A stretch of DNA of 58,133 bases from CADCVW01 sp035644935 (lineage in GTDB: Bacteria > Pseudomonadota > Alphaproteobacteria > Sphingomonadales > Sphingomonadaceae). This document shows, one piece after another, positions 44,230 to 51,542 of this stretch (its first letter is position 1; every line of letters begins with the position of its first letter). The stretch is taken from assembly GCA_035644935.1 (NCBI GenBank), contig DASQNO010000055.1:1-58133 (forward strand), read 5' to 3'. The notes beneath the pieces were generated by a model that ran no database searches, was not told where the DNA came from, and saw nothing but the letters and a program-made list of their open reading frames with translations. The position numbers and the translations under genes are program-made.

Positions 44230-45512
44230 CAGCAGTCTCCTCCGGGGATCGGCCGTTCCTGGACGATCTTGAGCCCATAGCCCTCCAGCGCGACGGGCGC
44301 ATGGTGCGAGTTGGTGAGCAGAATCATGTCGTGGACGCCCAGCGCTGACAGGATCTGCGCGCCGACGCCGTAGTCGCGCATCTCGGTGTCGCGCCGCGCG
44401 ACTTCGCCGCTGCGCACCTTGAGCGCGCGGGACATGGCGTCGGGAGCGGGGCGGTTGATCACGACGATCACCCCCGCTCCCTCCTCGCCGATAATCCGCA
44501 TCGCGCCTTCCAGCTGCGCGCAGCCATTGTCCTCCGCGAACGCGTCCGCGAAGATGTTGAGCGCGTGCATGCGCACCAGCGTCGGTTTTGCGGGATCGAT
44601 GCGGCCCTTCACCAGCGCGATCTGTTCGTTGCCAAGCGCCTTGTTGAGGAACGTGCGCGCCGTCCAGTCGCCGCCCCAGCGCGACTGGAAGGGGGCGCTG
44701 GCGGTCTCTTCGACCAGGTGGTCGTGCTTCATGCGATAGGCGATGAGGTCCCGGATCGTGCCGATCTTGAGGTTGTGCGCGGACGCGAAGGCGACGAGGT
44801 CGTCCATGCGCGCCATGGTGCCGTCGTCGCGCATGATCTCGCAGATGACGCCCGACGGGTTGAGGCCGGCGAGACGCGAGATGTCGACCGCCGCCTCGGT
44901 ATGGCCGGCGCGGACCAGCACGCCGCCGTCGCGCGCCGCGAGCGGGAAGACGTGGCCGGGCGTGACGATCGCATCCGCGGGCTGGCCGGCGTCGATCGCC
45001 ACGGCGATGGTGCGCGCGCGGTCGGCGGCGGAAATGCCGGTGGTGACGCCGTGCCGCGCCTCGATCGACACGGTGAACGCGGTTTCCATGCGCGTGCCGT
45101 TGCTCTGGCTCATCGGCAGCAGGCCGAGCTGCGCGACGCGGGCCTTGGCCAGCGCCAGGCAGATGAGGCCGCGGCCGTGGCGCGCCATGAAGTTGATCGC
45201 ATCGGGCGTCGCCATCTGCGCCGGGATGACGAGGTCGCCCTCGTTCTCGCGGTCATCGTCGTCAACGAGGATGAACATGCGGCCGTTGCGCGCTTCATCG
45301 ATGATCTGTTCGGGGGAGACGATCACCGACGAGCCGCCCGAGTCGACGAAGCGTTCGAGCTTGATCAGCGTGTCGGCGGTGGGGTTCCAGTCGGGCTCGC
45401 CCAACCTCCTCAGCGAATTGGCGTGCAGGCCGGCGGCGCGCGCGAGGCCGGAGCGGGACATGCCGCCGCCCGCGACCATGGCGGAGATGCGATCGATCAA
45501 ATGGCTGCTCAT
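44229..45512 (-). CDS. ribB: 3,4-dihydroxy-2-butanone 4-phosphate synthase with N-terminal HTH and degenerate RibA-like C-terminus
   Basis: A 427-residue three-part protein. Residues about 5-55 look like a Cro/CI-type helix-turn-helix: SRSGLARAAGLHANSLRRLG then DWNPTADTLIKLERF. Residues about 64-265 are the RibB enzyme, making the four-carbon unit from ribulose 5-phosphate: FILVDDDDRENEGDLVIPAQ, INFMARHGRGLICLAL, GVTTGISAADRARTI and GVLVRAGHTEAAVDISRLAG. The remainder resembles GTP cyclohydrolase II but lacks the zinc cysteines of ECLTGD and RCDCG (here HALNIFAD and DNGCAQ), matching the ribBX variant known in Proteobacteria; a true ribA must be elsewhere. The ATG at 45512 lacks a Shine-Dalgarno; TTG at 45515 is an alternative. 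Confidence 0.93.
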   Translation of the reverse strand: MSSHLIDRISAMVAGGGMSRSGLARAAGLHANSLRRLGEPDWNPTADTLIKLERFVDSGGSSVIVSPEQIIDEARNGRMFILVDDDDRENEGDLVIPAQMATPDAINFMARHGRGLICLALAKARVAQLGLLPMSQSNGTRMETAFTVSIEARHGVTTGISAADRARTIAVAIDAGQPADAIVTPGHVFPLAARDGGVLVRAGHTEAAVDISRLAGLNPSGVICEIMRDDGTMARMDDLVAFASAHNLKIGTIRDLIAYRMKHDHLVEETASAPFQSRWGGDWTARTFLNKALGNEQIALVKGRIDPAKPTLVRMHALNIFADAFAEDNGCAQLEGAMRIIGEEGAGVIVVINRPAPDAMSRALKVRSGEVARRDTEMRDYGVGAQILSALGVHDMILLTNSHHAPVALEGYGLKIVQERPIPGGDC

Positions 45513-45518
45513 CAACAG

Positions 45519-45546
45519 CTTATATCACATCGCAATGTGAACGCAA
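45519..45546 (-). promoter_or_regulatory. ribB promoter with spacer-filling palindrome; probable leaderless transcript
   Basis: On the minus strand: -35-like TTGCGT (45546-45541), then the 16-nt palindrome TCACATTGCGATGTGA (45540-45525, 6-bp arms around 4 nt), then -10-like TATAAG (45524-45519), then 6 nt and ATG. The palindrome is exactly the promoter spacer. It lies in the 44-nt gap between the ribE stop and the ribB ATG. Binding by the HTH of RibB itself is inference. Confidence 0.7.
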
Positions 45547-45556
45547 ATGAACTCGA

Positions 45557-46156
45557 TCACGCTGCGCTGTGACGAAGCTCCATCATCCGCCCGAGATAGC
45601 GGGCGAGGATATCGATCTCGATGTTGAGGTGTCGGCCCGGCCGCACGTCTTCCAGCGTCGTCGCGGCGGCGGTGTGCGGGATGATATTGACGGTGAAGTT
45701 CGCGCCTTCAACCGTGTTGACGGTCAGCGACACGCCATCGAGCGCCAACGAACCCTTAGCGGCGATGAAGTGCGCGATGTCCGCAGGGGCGGCGATCTCG
45801 ACGCGCAGCGATGCGCCCTCGGGCACGACCGACAGCACTTCGCCGATACCGTCGACATGGCCGGTGACGATGTGGCCGCCAAGCTCGTCCCCGACGCGAA
45901 GCGCGCGTTCGAGGTTGAGGCGGGATCCTTCCAGCCAGGCGGCGGCGGGCGTTCGCGACTGGGTTTCGCCGGATACGTCGACCGCGAACCAGTCCGTCCC
46001 CTTGTCCACCACCGTCAGGCAGACGCCCGAACAGGAGATCGACGCGCCGAGATCGACGGTGGCCAGGTCCAGGTCGCAGGCGATGCGGACGCGCAGGTCC
46101 CCGCGATCCTGCGTCTCGGCGACGCGGCCGATGCTGGTGACGATCCCTGTGAACAT
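45557..46156 (-). CDS. ribE: Riboflavin synthase, alpha chain
   Basis: Riboflavin synthase dismutates two lumazines to riboflavin and the pyrimidine. The 199-residue protein has the N-terminal MFTGIVTSIGRVAE and two lumazine-binding repeats: ISCSGVCLTVVDKG with FAVDVSGETQSRT in the first, and VDGIGEVLSV, GSLALDGVSLTVNTVEG and FTVNIIPHTAAATTL in the second. Length and order are standard. It starts immediately after the ribD stop (no gap) and is followed by the separate ribB promoter. Confidence 0.95.
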   Translation of the reverse strand: MFTGIVTSIGRVAETQDRGDLRVRIACDLDLATVDLGASISCSGVCLTVVDKGTDWFAVDVSGETQSRTPAAAWLEGSRLNLERALRVGDELGGHIVTGHVDGIGEVLSVVPEGASLRVEIAAPADIAHFIAAKGSLALDGVSLTVNTVEGANFTVNIIPHTAAATTLEDVRPGRHLNIEIDILARYLGRMMELRHSAA

Positions 46157-47146
46157 TCAGGCGCGCTCGTAGACATCGAGCCGGTCGCTGCCAAGCGGCA
46201 GCGATTCGTGGCGACGCCAGCGGCCGTGCGCCGCCGCGAGGTCGGGAAGGTCCAGTGCGCCGACAGCCGGGCGTGCGTCGCCGCCCAGCAATATGGGCGC
46301 GGTGTAGATCAGAAGGCGGTCGACCAGGTCGGCGGCGAGGAAAGCGGCCGCGGTCTGTCCGCCGCCTTCGACCAGCAGGTCGTTGACGTCGCTCAGCCCG
46401 GAGATCTCCCCGGGCGCAGCGAGCGCGCCCCAGCCTTCGGGTGCGGCGCCGCGGGTCAGCAGCAGGCGGCGTGGGCTGCGATGCTCCAGACCGGGCAGCC
46501 GCACGTCGAGCCGGGGAGCGTCCGCGTCGAACGTCCCGCGACCGACCAGGATCGCGTCCGAGCGCGCGCGCTGCAGGTGGCCGTGCGCCCGCGCCTCCGG
46601 GCCCGTGATCCAGCGGCTGGTTCCGTCGGCCAGCGCGATGCGACCATCGATCGAGATGGCGAGCTTGAGCGTAACGAAAGGCCGTCCGAGCGCCTGCCGC
46701 GTCAGGAAGCCCGCCATCGACCCGGCGGCTTGCGCAGCGCCCTCCCCCACATCGACCCGGATGCCCGCTTCGCGCATCTTCGCCAGGCCCCTGCCGGCGG
46801 TGCGAGGATCGGGATCCTGCAGGGCGACGCAGACCCGCGCGACGCCGGCTTTGACGATCAGGTCGGCGCAGGTCGGGCCCCGGACGCTAACGTGCGCGCA
46901 GGGTTCCAGCGTCGTGAAGAGCGTTGCGCCGCGCGAGACGTCCCCCGCCTCGCCAAGCGCAACGGCTTCGGCATGCGGCCGGCCACCCGGTCGCGTCGCG
47001 CCCCGGCCGACCACGGCCCCGTTGGCTACGACGACGCAGCCGACGTTGGGATTGGGGGCCGTCATGCCCCGCGCCTCCTGGCCGAGCGCCAGCGCGGTCG
47101 CCATGAACGCGGCGTCGTCCGCGCCGGTCTCAAGCGAAGACGTCAC
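46157..47146 (-). CDS. ribD: Bifunctional deaminase/reductase of riboflavin synthesis
   Basis: RibD deaminates the GTP-derived pyrimidine and reduces its ribosyl side chain. The 329-residue protein has the CDA-like deaminase with PNPNVGCVVV, the zinc motif HAEAVALGEAG and LEPCAHVSVRGPTCADL (Pro-Cys and later Cys ligands; the usual HHGRTPPC is modified). The reductase domain has LKLAISIDGRIALADGTSRW, SDAILVGRGTFDADAP and LLVEGGGQTAAAFLAADLVD. The ATG overlaps the stop of the upstream small membrane gene (ATGA). Confidence 0.95.
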   Translation of the reverse strand: MTSSLETGADDAAFMATALALGQEARGMTAPNPNVGCVVVANGAVVGRGATRPGGRPHAEAVALGEAGDVSRGATLFTTLEPCAHVSVRGPTCADLIVKAGVARVCVALQDPDPRTAGRGLAKMREAGIRVDVGEGAAQAAGSMAGFLTRQALGRPFVTLKLAISIDGRIALADGTSRWITGPEARAHGHLQRARSDAILVGRGTFDADAPRLDVRLPGLEHRSPRRLLLTRGAAPEGWGALAAPGEISGLSDVNDLLVEGGGQTAAAFLAADLVDRLLIYTAPILLGGDARPAVGALDLPDLAAAHGRWRRHESLPLGSDRLDVYERA

Positions 47147-47463
47147 ATGCCCAAACTTTTTTCCAGCCGCTGGAAAGACTTCTGTTTCTCGGCCGCGAAG
47201 TCCGCCTTGGCCTGAGCGTCGATCTTTTGCTGCGCGACGATCTCCGCGTCGCTGCGGTCGGCGCGCCAGGATTCGGCAAAGATCAGCGTCCGTTTGGGCG
47301 GCGCCAAGTTGGTCTGCCCGTCCAGGTAGAACACGGTCAGGATCATCGCCGGGATCAGCACCGCCAGCACCATGGCGATCAGCTGATGCCGGCCGCGCGC
47401 GCGAAAGAACGCCACGAGGTCGGCCAACGCGCGCCGGGGAGAAGATGGACGGGGAAGCGGCAT
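47143..47463 (-). CDS. Small single-pass membrane protein coupled to ribD
   Basis: A 106-residue protein I do not recognise. A basic, cytoplasmic N-terminus (MPLPRPSSPRRALADLVAFF) precedes one transmembrane helix (LIAMVLAVLIPAMILTVFYL) and an outer tail rich in charged residues. The tail includes KRTLIFAESWRADRSDAEIVAQ and a helical QQKIDAQAKADFAAEKQK. The overlap with ribD (ATGA) means the two are cotranslated. I suspect a cytoplasm-to-periplasm small factor conserved in sphingomonads; no direct link to flavin metabolism is visible. Confidence 0.8.
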   Translation of the reverse strand: MPLPRPSSPRRALADLVAFFRARGRHQLIAMVLAVLIPAMILTVFYLDGQTNLAPPKRTLIFAESWRADRSDAEIVAQQKIDAQAKADFAAEKQKSFQRLEKSLGM

Positions 47464-47524
47464 GACGGGAAGATAAGAGCGCAGGCGGCGGCGCGCCAGT
47501 CTTCGCCGCCGCCTGAGTCAGTCG

Positions 47525-48238
47525 TCAGTCCGCAGGTATCTGCCACAGGAAGCTGTTGGCGTAGGTTCCGGCCACCGCGTTGCCGTCCGCGTCCCTGGCC
47601 GCGGTGAAGCGTGCGCGGCGCATCAGCAGGCGGCACGCCGCGTCGTCCAACGCGCGGGCGCCGCTCGACGCGGTGACCGTGCAGGACGTTGGTCGCCCGT
47701 CCGCGCCGATGGCGAGCCGGAAGGCGGTGCGGCCCTGCTCCTCGTTGCGCAGCGCGGAGTCGGGGTAGTCGTCGTTGGTCACCCAGGCCGACGGATTGCC
47801 GCTGGGCTTGGCCGCGACCGGTCTGAACCGCGGCTGGGGAACTGCCGGCTGTTCAACGGCGGGCGAAGGCTCGGCCTTAGGCGCAGGCACGTCCGCCGCG
47901 CCGCTGGGCGCAAAGGGAATGAAGATGTCGTCGGCGCGGCTCGGCTCCACCACCGGACCATTGCTGGGAACCGGAACAACGGGCGGCACGGCCGTGATGA
48001 CCGACCGGTCCAGCGGCTGCGGCGCCTCGGCGGTGCGCTTGGGAGGCGGCGGCGGCACGTCAACGGGGGGCGGGGTATCGATCGGAATGTTCTTCGTCTC
48101 AATCCCCAGATTAGGCATCTTGAGGGGTACCTCCATCCGGTACATCATCAGCGCCGCCAGCACGGCGAGGTGCCCGCCGATGATAAGGGTGAGCGCATAG
48201 CCGTTGTGGCGGCCGCCGGTGTAACCGTTCTGGGACAT
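47525..48238 (-). CDS. TonB-family energy transducer
   Basis: A 237-residue TonB-like protein that would link the proton motive force to outer-membrane receptors such as the one at 24435. One N-terminal transmembrane helix (ALTLIIGGHLAVLAALMMY), a proline-rich spacer (TPPPVDVPPPPPKRTAEAP and onward to about 145), and a C-terminal TonB domain: DYPDSALRNEEQGRTAFRL, TVTASSGARALDDAACRLL and GTYANSFLWQIPAD. The conserved histidine of the TonB helix is present (IIGGHL). It precedes the small membrane gene and ribD by 61 nt on the same strand. AGGAGG is before the ATG. Confidence 0.93.
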   Translation of the reverse strand: MSQNGYTGGRHNGYALTLIIGGHLAVLAALMMYRMEVPLKMPNLGIETKNIPIDTPPPVDVPPPPPKRTAEAPQPLDRSVITAVPPVVPVPSNGPVVEPSRADDIFIPFAPSGAADVPAPKAEPSPAVEQPAVPQPRFRPVAAKPSGNPSAWVTNDDYPDSALRNEEQGRTAFRLAIGADGRPTSCTVTASSGARALDDAACRLLMRRARFTAARDADGNAVAGTYANSFLWQIPAD

Positions 48239-48286
48239 GGCATCCTCCTTCGCGAGGCGACCTGAACTGGGCCGCCAAGAAGGATG

Positions 48287-48309
48287 TTACATCATTACAG
48301 GCTGTTACA
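48287..48309. promoter_or_regulatory. Three TTACA repeats upstream of the TonB-family gene
   Basis: TTACA at 48287-48291, 48295-48299 and 48305-48309 (spacing 8 and 10), the outer two within TGTTACA. A minus-strand TATAGT (48314-48309) could be a -10. They lie between gltX and the TonB-family gene. A direct-repeat regulator site is possible; which regulator is unknown. Confidence 0.4.
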
Positions 48310-48316
48310 CTATATC

Positions 48317-49663
48317 CTAATCGCCGGCGGACTTCGCAGCCGCTTGCAGCCGCTCAACGGCCGCGTCCCGCCCGATCAAAGGCAGCAATTCCGCCATTCC
48401 AGGCCCATCTTCGCGGCCGGTCAGCGCCCGGCGGAGGGGCAGAAACAGCGGCTTGCCCTTGCGCCCCGTCGACACCTTGAGCGCGGCGGTGAGCGCCGCC
48501 CACGGCTCCGCCTGCCAGTCGAGTCGCGACGCGGCGGCGGCGGCCCCTTCTAGAAACGCGCGCTCGCCCGGCATGGCGGGCGGCGCCACCGGCCCCCGGA
48601 TGACGCCCCACCACTCCGCCGCCTCCGCGACCCGCGACAGATTGCCCCGCACCGCCAGCCACGCCGCCTCGTCCATGCCCGCGGGCAACCGTTCGGCGAC
48701 CCGCGCGAACGGCGCCACGTGCAGCATGCGCGCATTCAGCGCCGCCAGCTCCGCCTCGTCGAAACGCGCCGGCGCGCGGCCGAGATGCGCGAAATCGAAC
48801 CCGGCGATCAACGGCTCCATGTCCGCGACGGGCTCCACCGGCCGGCTGGTTCCCAGCCGCGCCAGCAGCGCGAGCAGCGCCAGCGGCTCGATCCCTTGCC
48901 CCTGCAGCTGCTCCACCCCCAACGCACCGTGCCGCTTGGACAATTTGCCGTCGGCGCCGACCAGCAGCGCCGCGTGCGCGAACCGCGGCGGCGGCGCGCC
49001 CATGGCGGCGAACATCTGGATCTGGTGCCCTGAATTGGTGACGTGATCCTCGCCGCGCACGACGTGCGTCACGCCCAGGTCGACGTCGTCGATCGCCGAC
49101 GGCAGCATGTACAGCCAGCTGCCGTCGGCGCGGCGGATCACCGGATCGCTCATCAGCCGCGGATCGAGATGCTGCGGCCCGCGGATCAGGTCGTCCCAAA
49201 CAATGGGCGCGTCGCCGTCCAGCCGGAAGCGCCAGTGCGGACGCCTCCCCTCCGCCTCCAGCGCGCGGCGGTCATCCTCGCTCAGCCCCAGCGCCGCGCG
49301 ATCGTACACCGGCGGCAGCCCGCGGCCGGCGAGCACCTTGCGCTTGAGATCCAATTCTTCGGGCGTCTCGTAGGCCGGATAAACGCGCCCCGCCGCGCGC
49401 AGCGTCCCGAACACCTCCTCGTACCGCGAAAAGCGGTCCGACTGCCGATGCTCGGCGTCCGGCGCCATGCCGAGCCAGGCGAGATCGTCGCGTATCCCCT
49501 GCGCGAACGCCTCGGTCGAACGCTCGGCGTCCGTATCGTCCAGCCGCAGCAGGAACGTGCCCCCGTACCGCCGCGCCCACAGGAAATTGTGCAGCGCCGT
49601 GCGGATGTTGCCGACGTGGAGGCGGCCGGTCGGACTGGGCGCGAAGCGAGTTACTGGCGTCAT
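48317..49663 (-). CDS. gltX: Glutamate--tRNA ligase
   Basis: A class I aminoacyl-tRNA synthetase of 448 residues. HIGH-type motif: RFAPSPTGRLHVGNIRTAL near the N-terminus; KMSKS-type motif KLSKRHGALGVEQL near 240; also RLDDTDAERS and VVRGEDHVTNSGHQ, the GluRS signature. The C-terminal helical anticodon-binding region follows. It is typical of GltX1/GltX2-type discriminating or non-discriminating GluRS in alphaproteobacteria; two copies are common there, so this may be one of two. The ATG overlaps the nadE stop by 4 nt. Confidence 0.94.
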   Translation of the reverse strand: MTPVTRFAPSPTGRLHVGNIRTALHNFLWARRYGGTFLLRLDDTDAERSTEAFAQGIRDDLAWLGMAPDAEHRQSDRFSRYEEVFGTLRAAGRVYPAYETPEELDLKRKVLAGRGLPPVYDRAALGLSEDDRRALEAEGRRPHWRFRLDGDAPIVWDDLIRGPQHLDPRLMSDPVIRRADGSWLYMLPSAIDDVDLGVTHVVRGEDHVTNSGHQIQMFAAMGAPPPRFAHAALLVGADGKLSKRHGALGVEQLQGQGIEPLALLALLARLGTSRPVEPVADMEPLIAGFDFAHLGRAPARFDEAELAALNARMLHVAPFARVAERLPAGMDEAAWLAVRGNLSRVAEAAEWWGVIRGPVAPPAMPGERAFLEGAAAAASRLDWQAEPWAALTAALKVSTGRKGKPLFLPLRRALTGREDGPGMAELLPLIGRDAAVERLQAAAKSAGD

Positions 49664-51309
49664 GACGTGCGAAACGCGTTGCTCAACGGGTAGCGCCGGT
49701 CGCGCCCGAAATTGCGGTGGCCGAGCTTCACGCCCGGCGGCGCCTGACGCCGCTTGTGTTCGGACCCGATCAGCAGCCGCTCGACCCGCGCCACCGTTTC
49801 CCGGTCGAAGTCGCGCGCCGCAACTTCATCGACGGACAGCTCCTCCTCCACCAAACCGTGCAATATCGCGTCCAGCACGTCGTAGGGCGGCAGGCTGTCC
49901 GAATCCTTCTGGTCGGGCCGCAGTTCGGCGGACGGCGGCTTGGTGATCACCGCCGCCGGCATCACCGGCCCGTCCGAACCCAGCCCGAGCCGCGGCCGGT
50001 GGGCGTTGCGCCAGCGGGCGAGCGCGAAGACCTGCGTCTTGTAGGCGTCCTTGAGTACCGAGTACCCCCCCGCCATGTCGCCGTAGAGCGTCGCATAACC
50101 GGTCGCCATCTCGCTCTTGTTGCCCGTGGTCAGCAGCATGTGGCCGAAGCGATTGGACAGCGCCATCAGCGTCACCATGCGCAGTCGCGACTGGATGTTC
50201 TCTTCCGCGAGCCCCGGCTCCGTACCCGCGAACGCCTCCGCCAGCATCGTATCCAGCGCCTCGACACCGGGCGCGATCGACACGATGTCGTAGCGCACGC
50301 CCAGCATGCGCGCGCCCGCGGCCGCGTCGTCGAGGCTCGCCTGGCTGGTGTAGCGCGACGGCAGCATGACGCAGCGCACCCGCTCCGCGCCCAACGCATC
50401 AACCGCGACCGCGGCGGACAGATGGCTGTCGATGCCCCCCGACAGGCCCAGGATCACGCCCGGAAAACCGGCGCGGTTCACATAATCGCGCAAACCCACC
50501 AGCATCGCATGGTAGAGATCGGCGGGGTCCGCCTCCAGCCGGGCGATCGCGCCGGGGTCGCAGCGCCAGCCGTTCGCCGTCTCGGTCCAGCGCGTGACCA
50601 CGGACGCCTCTTCCCAGTCGGGCAGGTGCACGGCCACTCCGCCGCCTGGATTCACCACGAACGACGCGCCGTCGAAGACGATTTCGTCCTGCCCGCCGAC
50701 GCGGTTGAGGAATGCCATCGGCAATCCGGTCTCGCCGACGCGCAGCCGCACTTCGGCCAGCCGCCGGTCGTCCTTGTCATGTTCGAACGGGCTGCCGTTG
50801 GGTATCAGCAGCAGCTCCGCCCCCCGCGCGCGCAGGTCGTCGCAGACATGCGGTGCCCAGATGTCCTCGCAGATCGGCACGCCAATCCTGACACCGCGAA
50901 AGTCGAAGGGATCGGCGGGCCCGCCATGCGCGAACACGCGCTTCTCGTCGAACGTGCCGTAATTGGGTAGCGACTGCTTGAGCGTAAGCTTCGTCTCGCC
51001 GCCGTCCAGCAGGGCCACGGCGTTGTACACCTTGCCCTCGCGGCGGTGCAGCGTGCCGACGAGCATCGCCGGACCGCCGTCGGCGGTCGCCGCGGCCATG
51101 CGCGCCAGCTCCGCCTCGCACGCTTGCGCGAAGGCAGGCTTGAGGACGAGGTCCTCCGCCGGGTAGCCCGGCAGCTGCAGTTCGGGGAACAGGATAAGGT
51201 CCGCGTGCGGGTGCGCGGCGCGGACGCCCAGCATCGCCTCGGCATTGGCGGCAAGCGCGCCGACGCTCTGGTTCAGCTGCGACAGAACGATGGAAAGCGC
51301 GCGGGGCAT
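49660..51309 (-). CDS. nadE: Glutamine-dependent NAD(+) synthetase
   Basis: Forms NAD from deamido-NAD using ammonia drawn from glutamine. The 549-residue protein has an N-terminal nitrilase-type glutaminase with Glu in LILFPELQLPGYP, Lys in LKQSLPNYGTFDEKR and Cys in GVPICEDIWAP. The C-terminal synthetase has the P-loop GLSGGIDSHLSAAVAVDALG, SRLRMVTLMALSNRFGHML and TGNKSEMATGYATLYGD. The start at 51309 (MPRALSIVLSQLNQ) follows the family; a frame from 51345 adds 12 non-homologous residues. It is followed by overlapping gltX. Confidence 0.95.
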   Translation of the reverse strand: MPRALSIVLSQLNQSVGALAANAEAMLGVRAAHPHADLILFPELQLPGYPAEDLVLKPAFAQACEAELARMAAATADGGPAMLVGTLHRREGKVYNAVALLDGGETKLTLKQSLPNYGTFDEKRVFAHGGPADPFDFRGVRIGVPICEDIWAPHVCDDLRARGAELLLIPNGSPFEHDKDDRRLAEVRLRVGETGLPMAFLNRVGGQDEIVFDGASFVVNPGGGVAVHLPDWEEASVVTRWTETANGWRCDPGAIARLEADPADLYHAMLVGLRDYVNRAGFPGVILGLSGGIDSHLSAAVAVDALGAERVRCVMLPSRYTSQASLDDAAAGARMLGVRYDIVSIAPGVEALDTMLAEAFAGTEPGLAEENIQSRLRMVTLMALSNRFGHMLLTTGNKSEMATGYATLYGDMAGGYSVLKDAYKTQVFALARWRNAHRPRLGLGSDGPVMPAAVITKPPSAELRPDQKDSDSLPPYDVLDAILHGLVEEELSVDEVAARDFDRETVARVERLLIGSEHKRRQAPPGVKLGHRNFGRDRRYPLSNAFRTS

Positions 51310-51394
51310 GGCGGCGGCCTTAGCCAGCGCGGGTGCGAGCGGCAAACGCGGGGTTTGCGTAGGGACGGCGTCAGCCTAAAGGCGAGGCGAACTG

Positions 51395-51512
51395 CTCCCC
51401 TCCAGCATTTGCTGGAGGGGTTGGGGGTGGCTCTTCTTCTGCCTGGAACGGCCAAGAAGCGCGCAAGAAGAAAGAGCCACCCCCAACCCCTCCAGCAAGT
51501 GCTGGAGGGGAG
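51395..51512. repeat. Long near-perfect inverted repeat (family F) in the nadE-prs divergent region
   Basis: Arms of about 45 nt begin CTCCCCTCCAGCATTTGCTG and end CAGCAAGTGCTGGAGGGGAG, with GGGGTTGGGGGTGGCTCTTC matched by its inverse. Transcribed, it would form a very stable hairpin. It lies between the divergent nadE and prs starts, 31 nt from prs. Confidence 0.88.
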
Positions 51513-51542
51513 CCGCACGCTCCTTCGGAAGACTACGTCCCA

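Noticed and set aside
45513..45560. FMN riboswitch before ribB
   Set aside because: The gap to ribE is only 44 nt, too short for an RFN element, and is filled by the promoter and palindrome. No RFN-like segment is visible upstream of ribD either.
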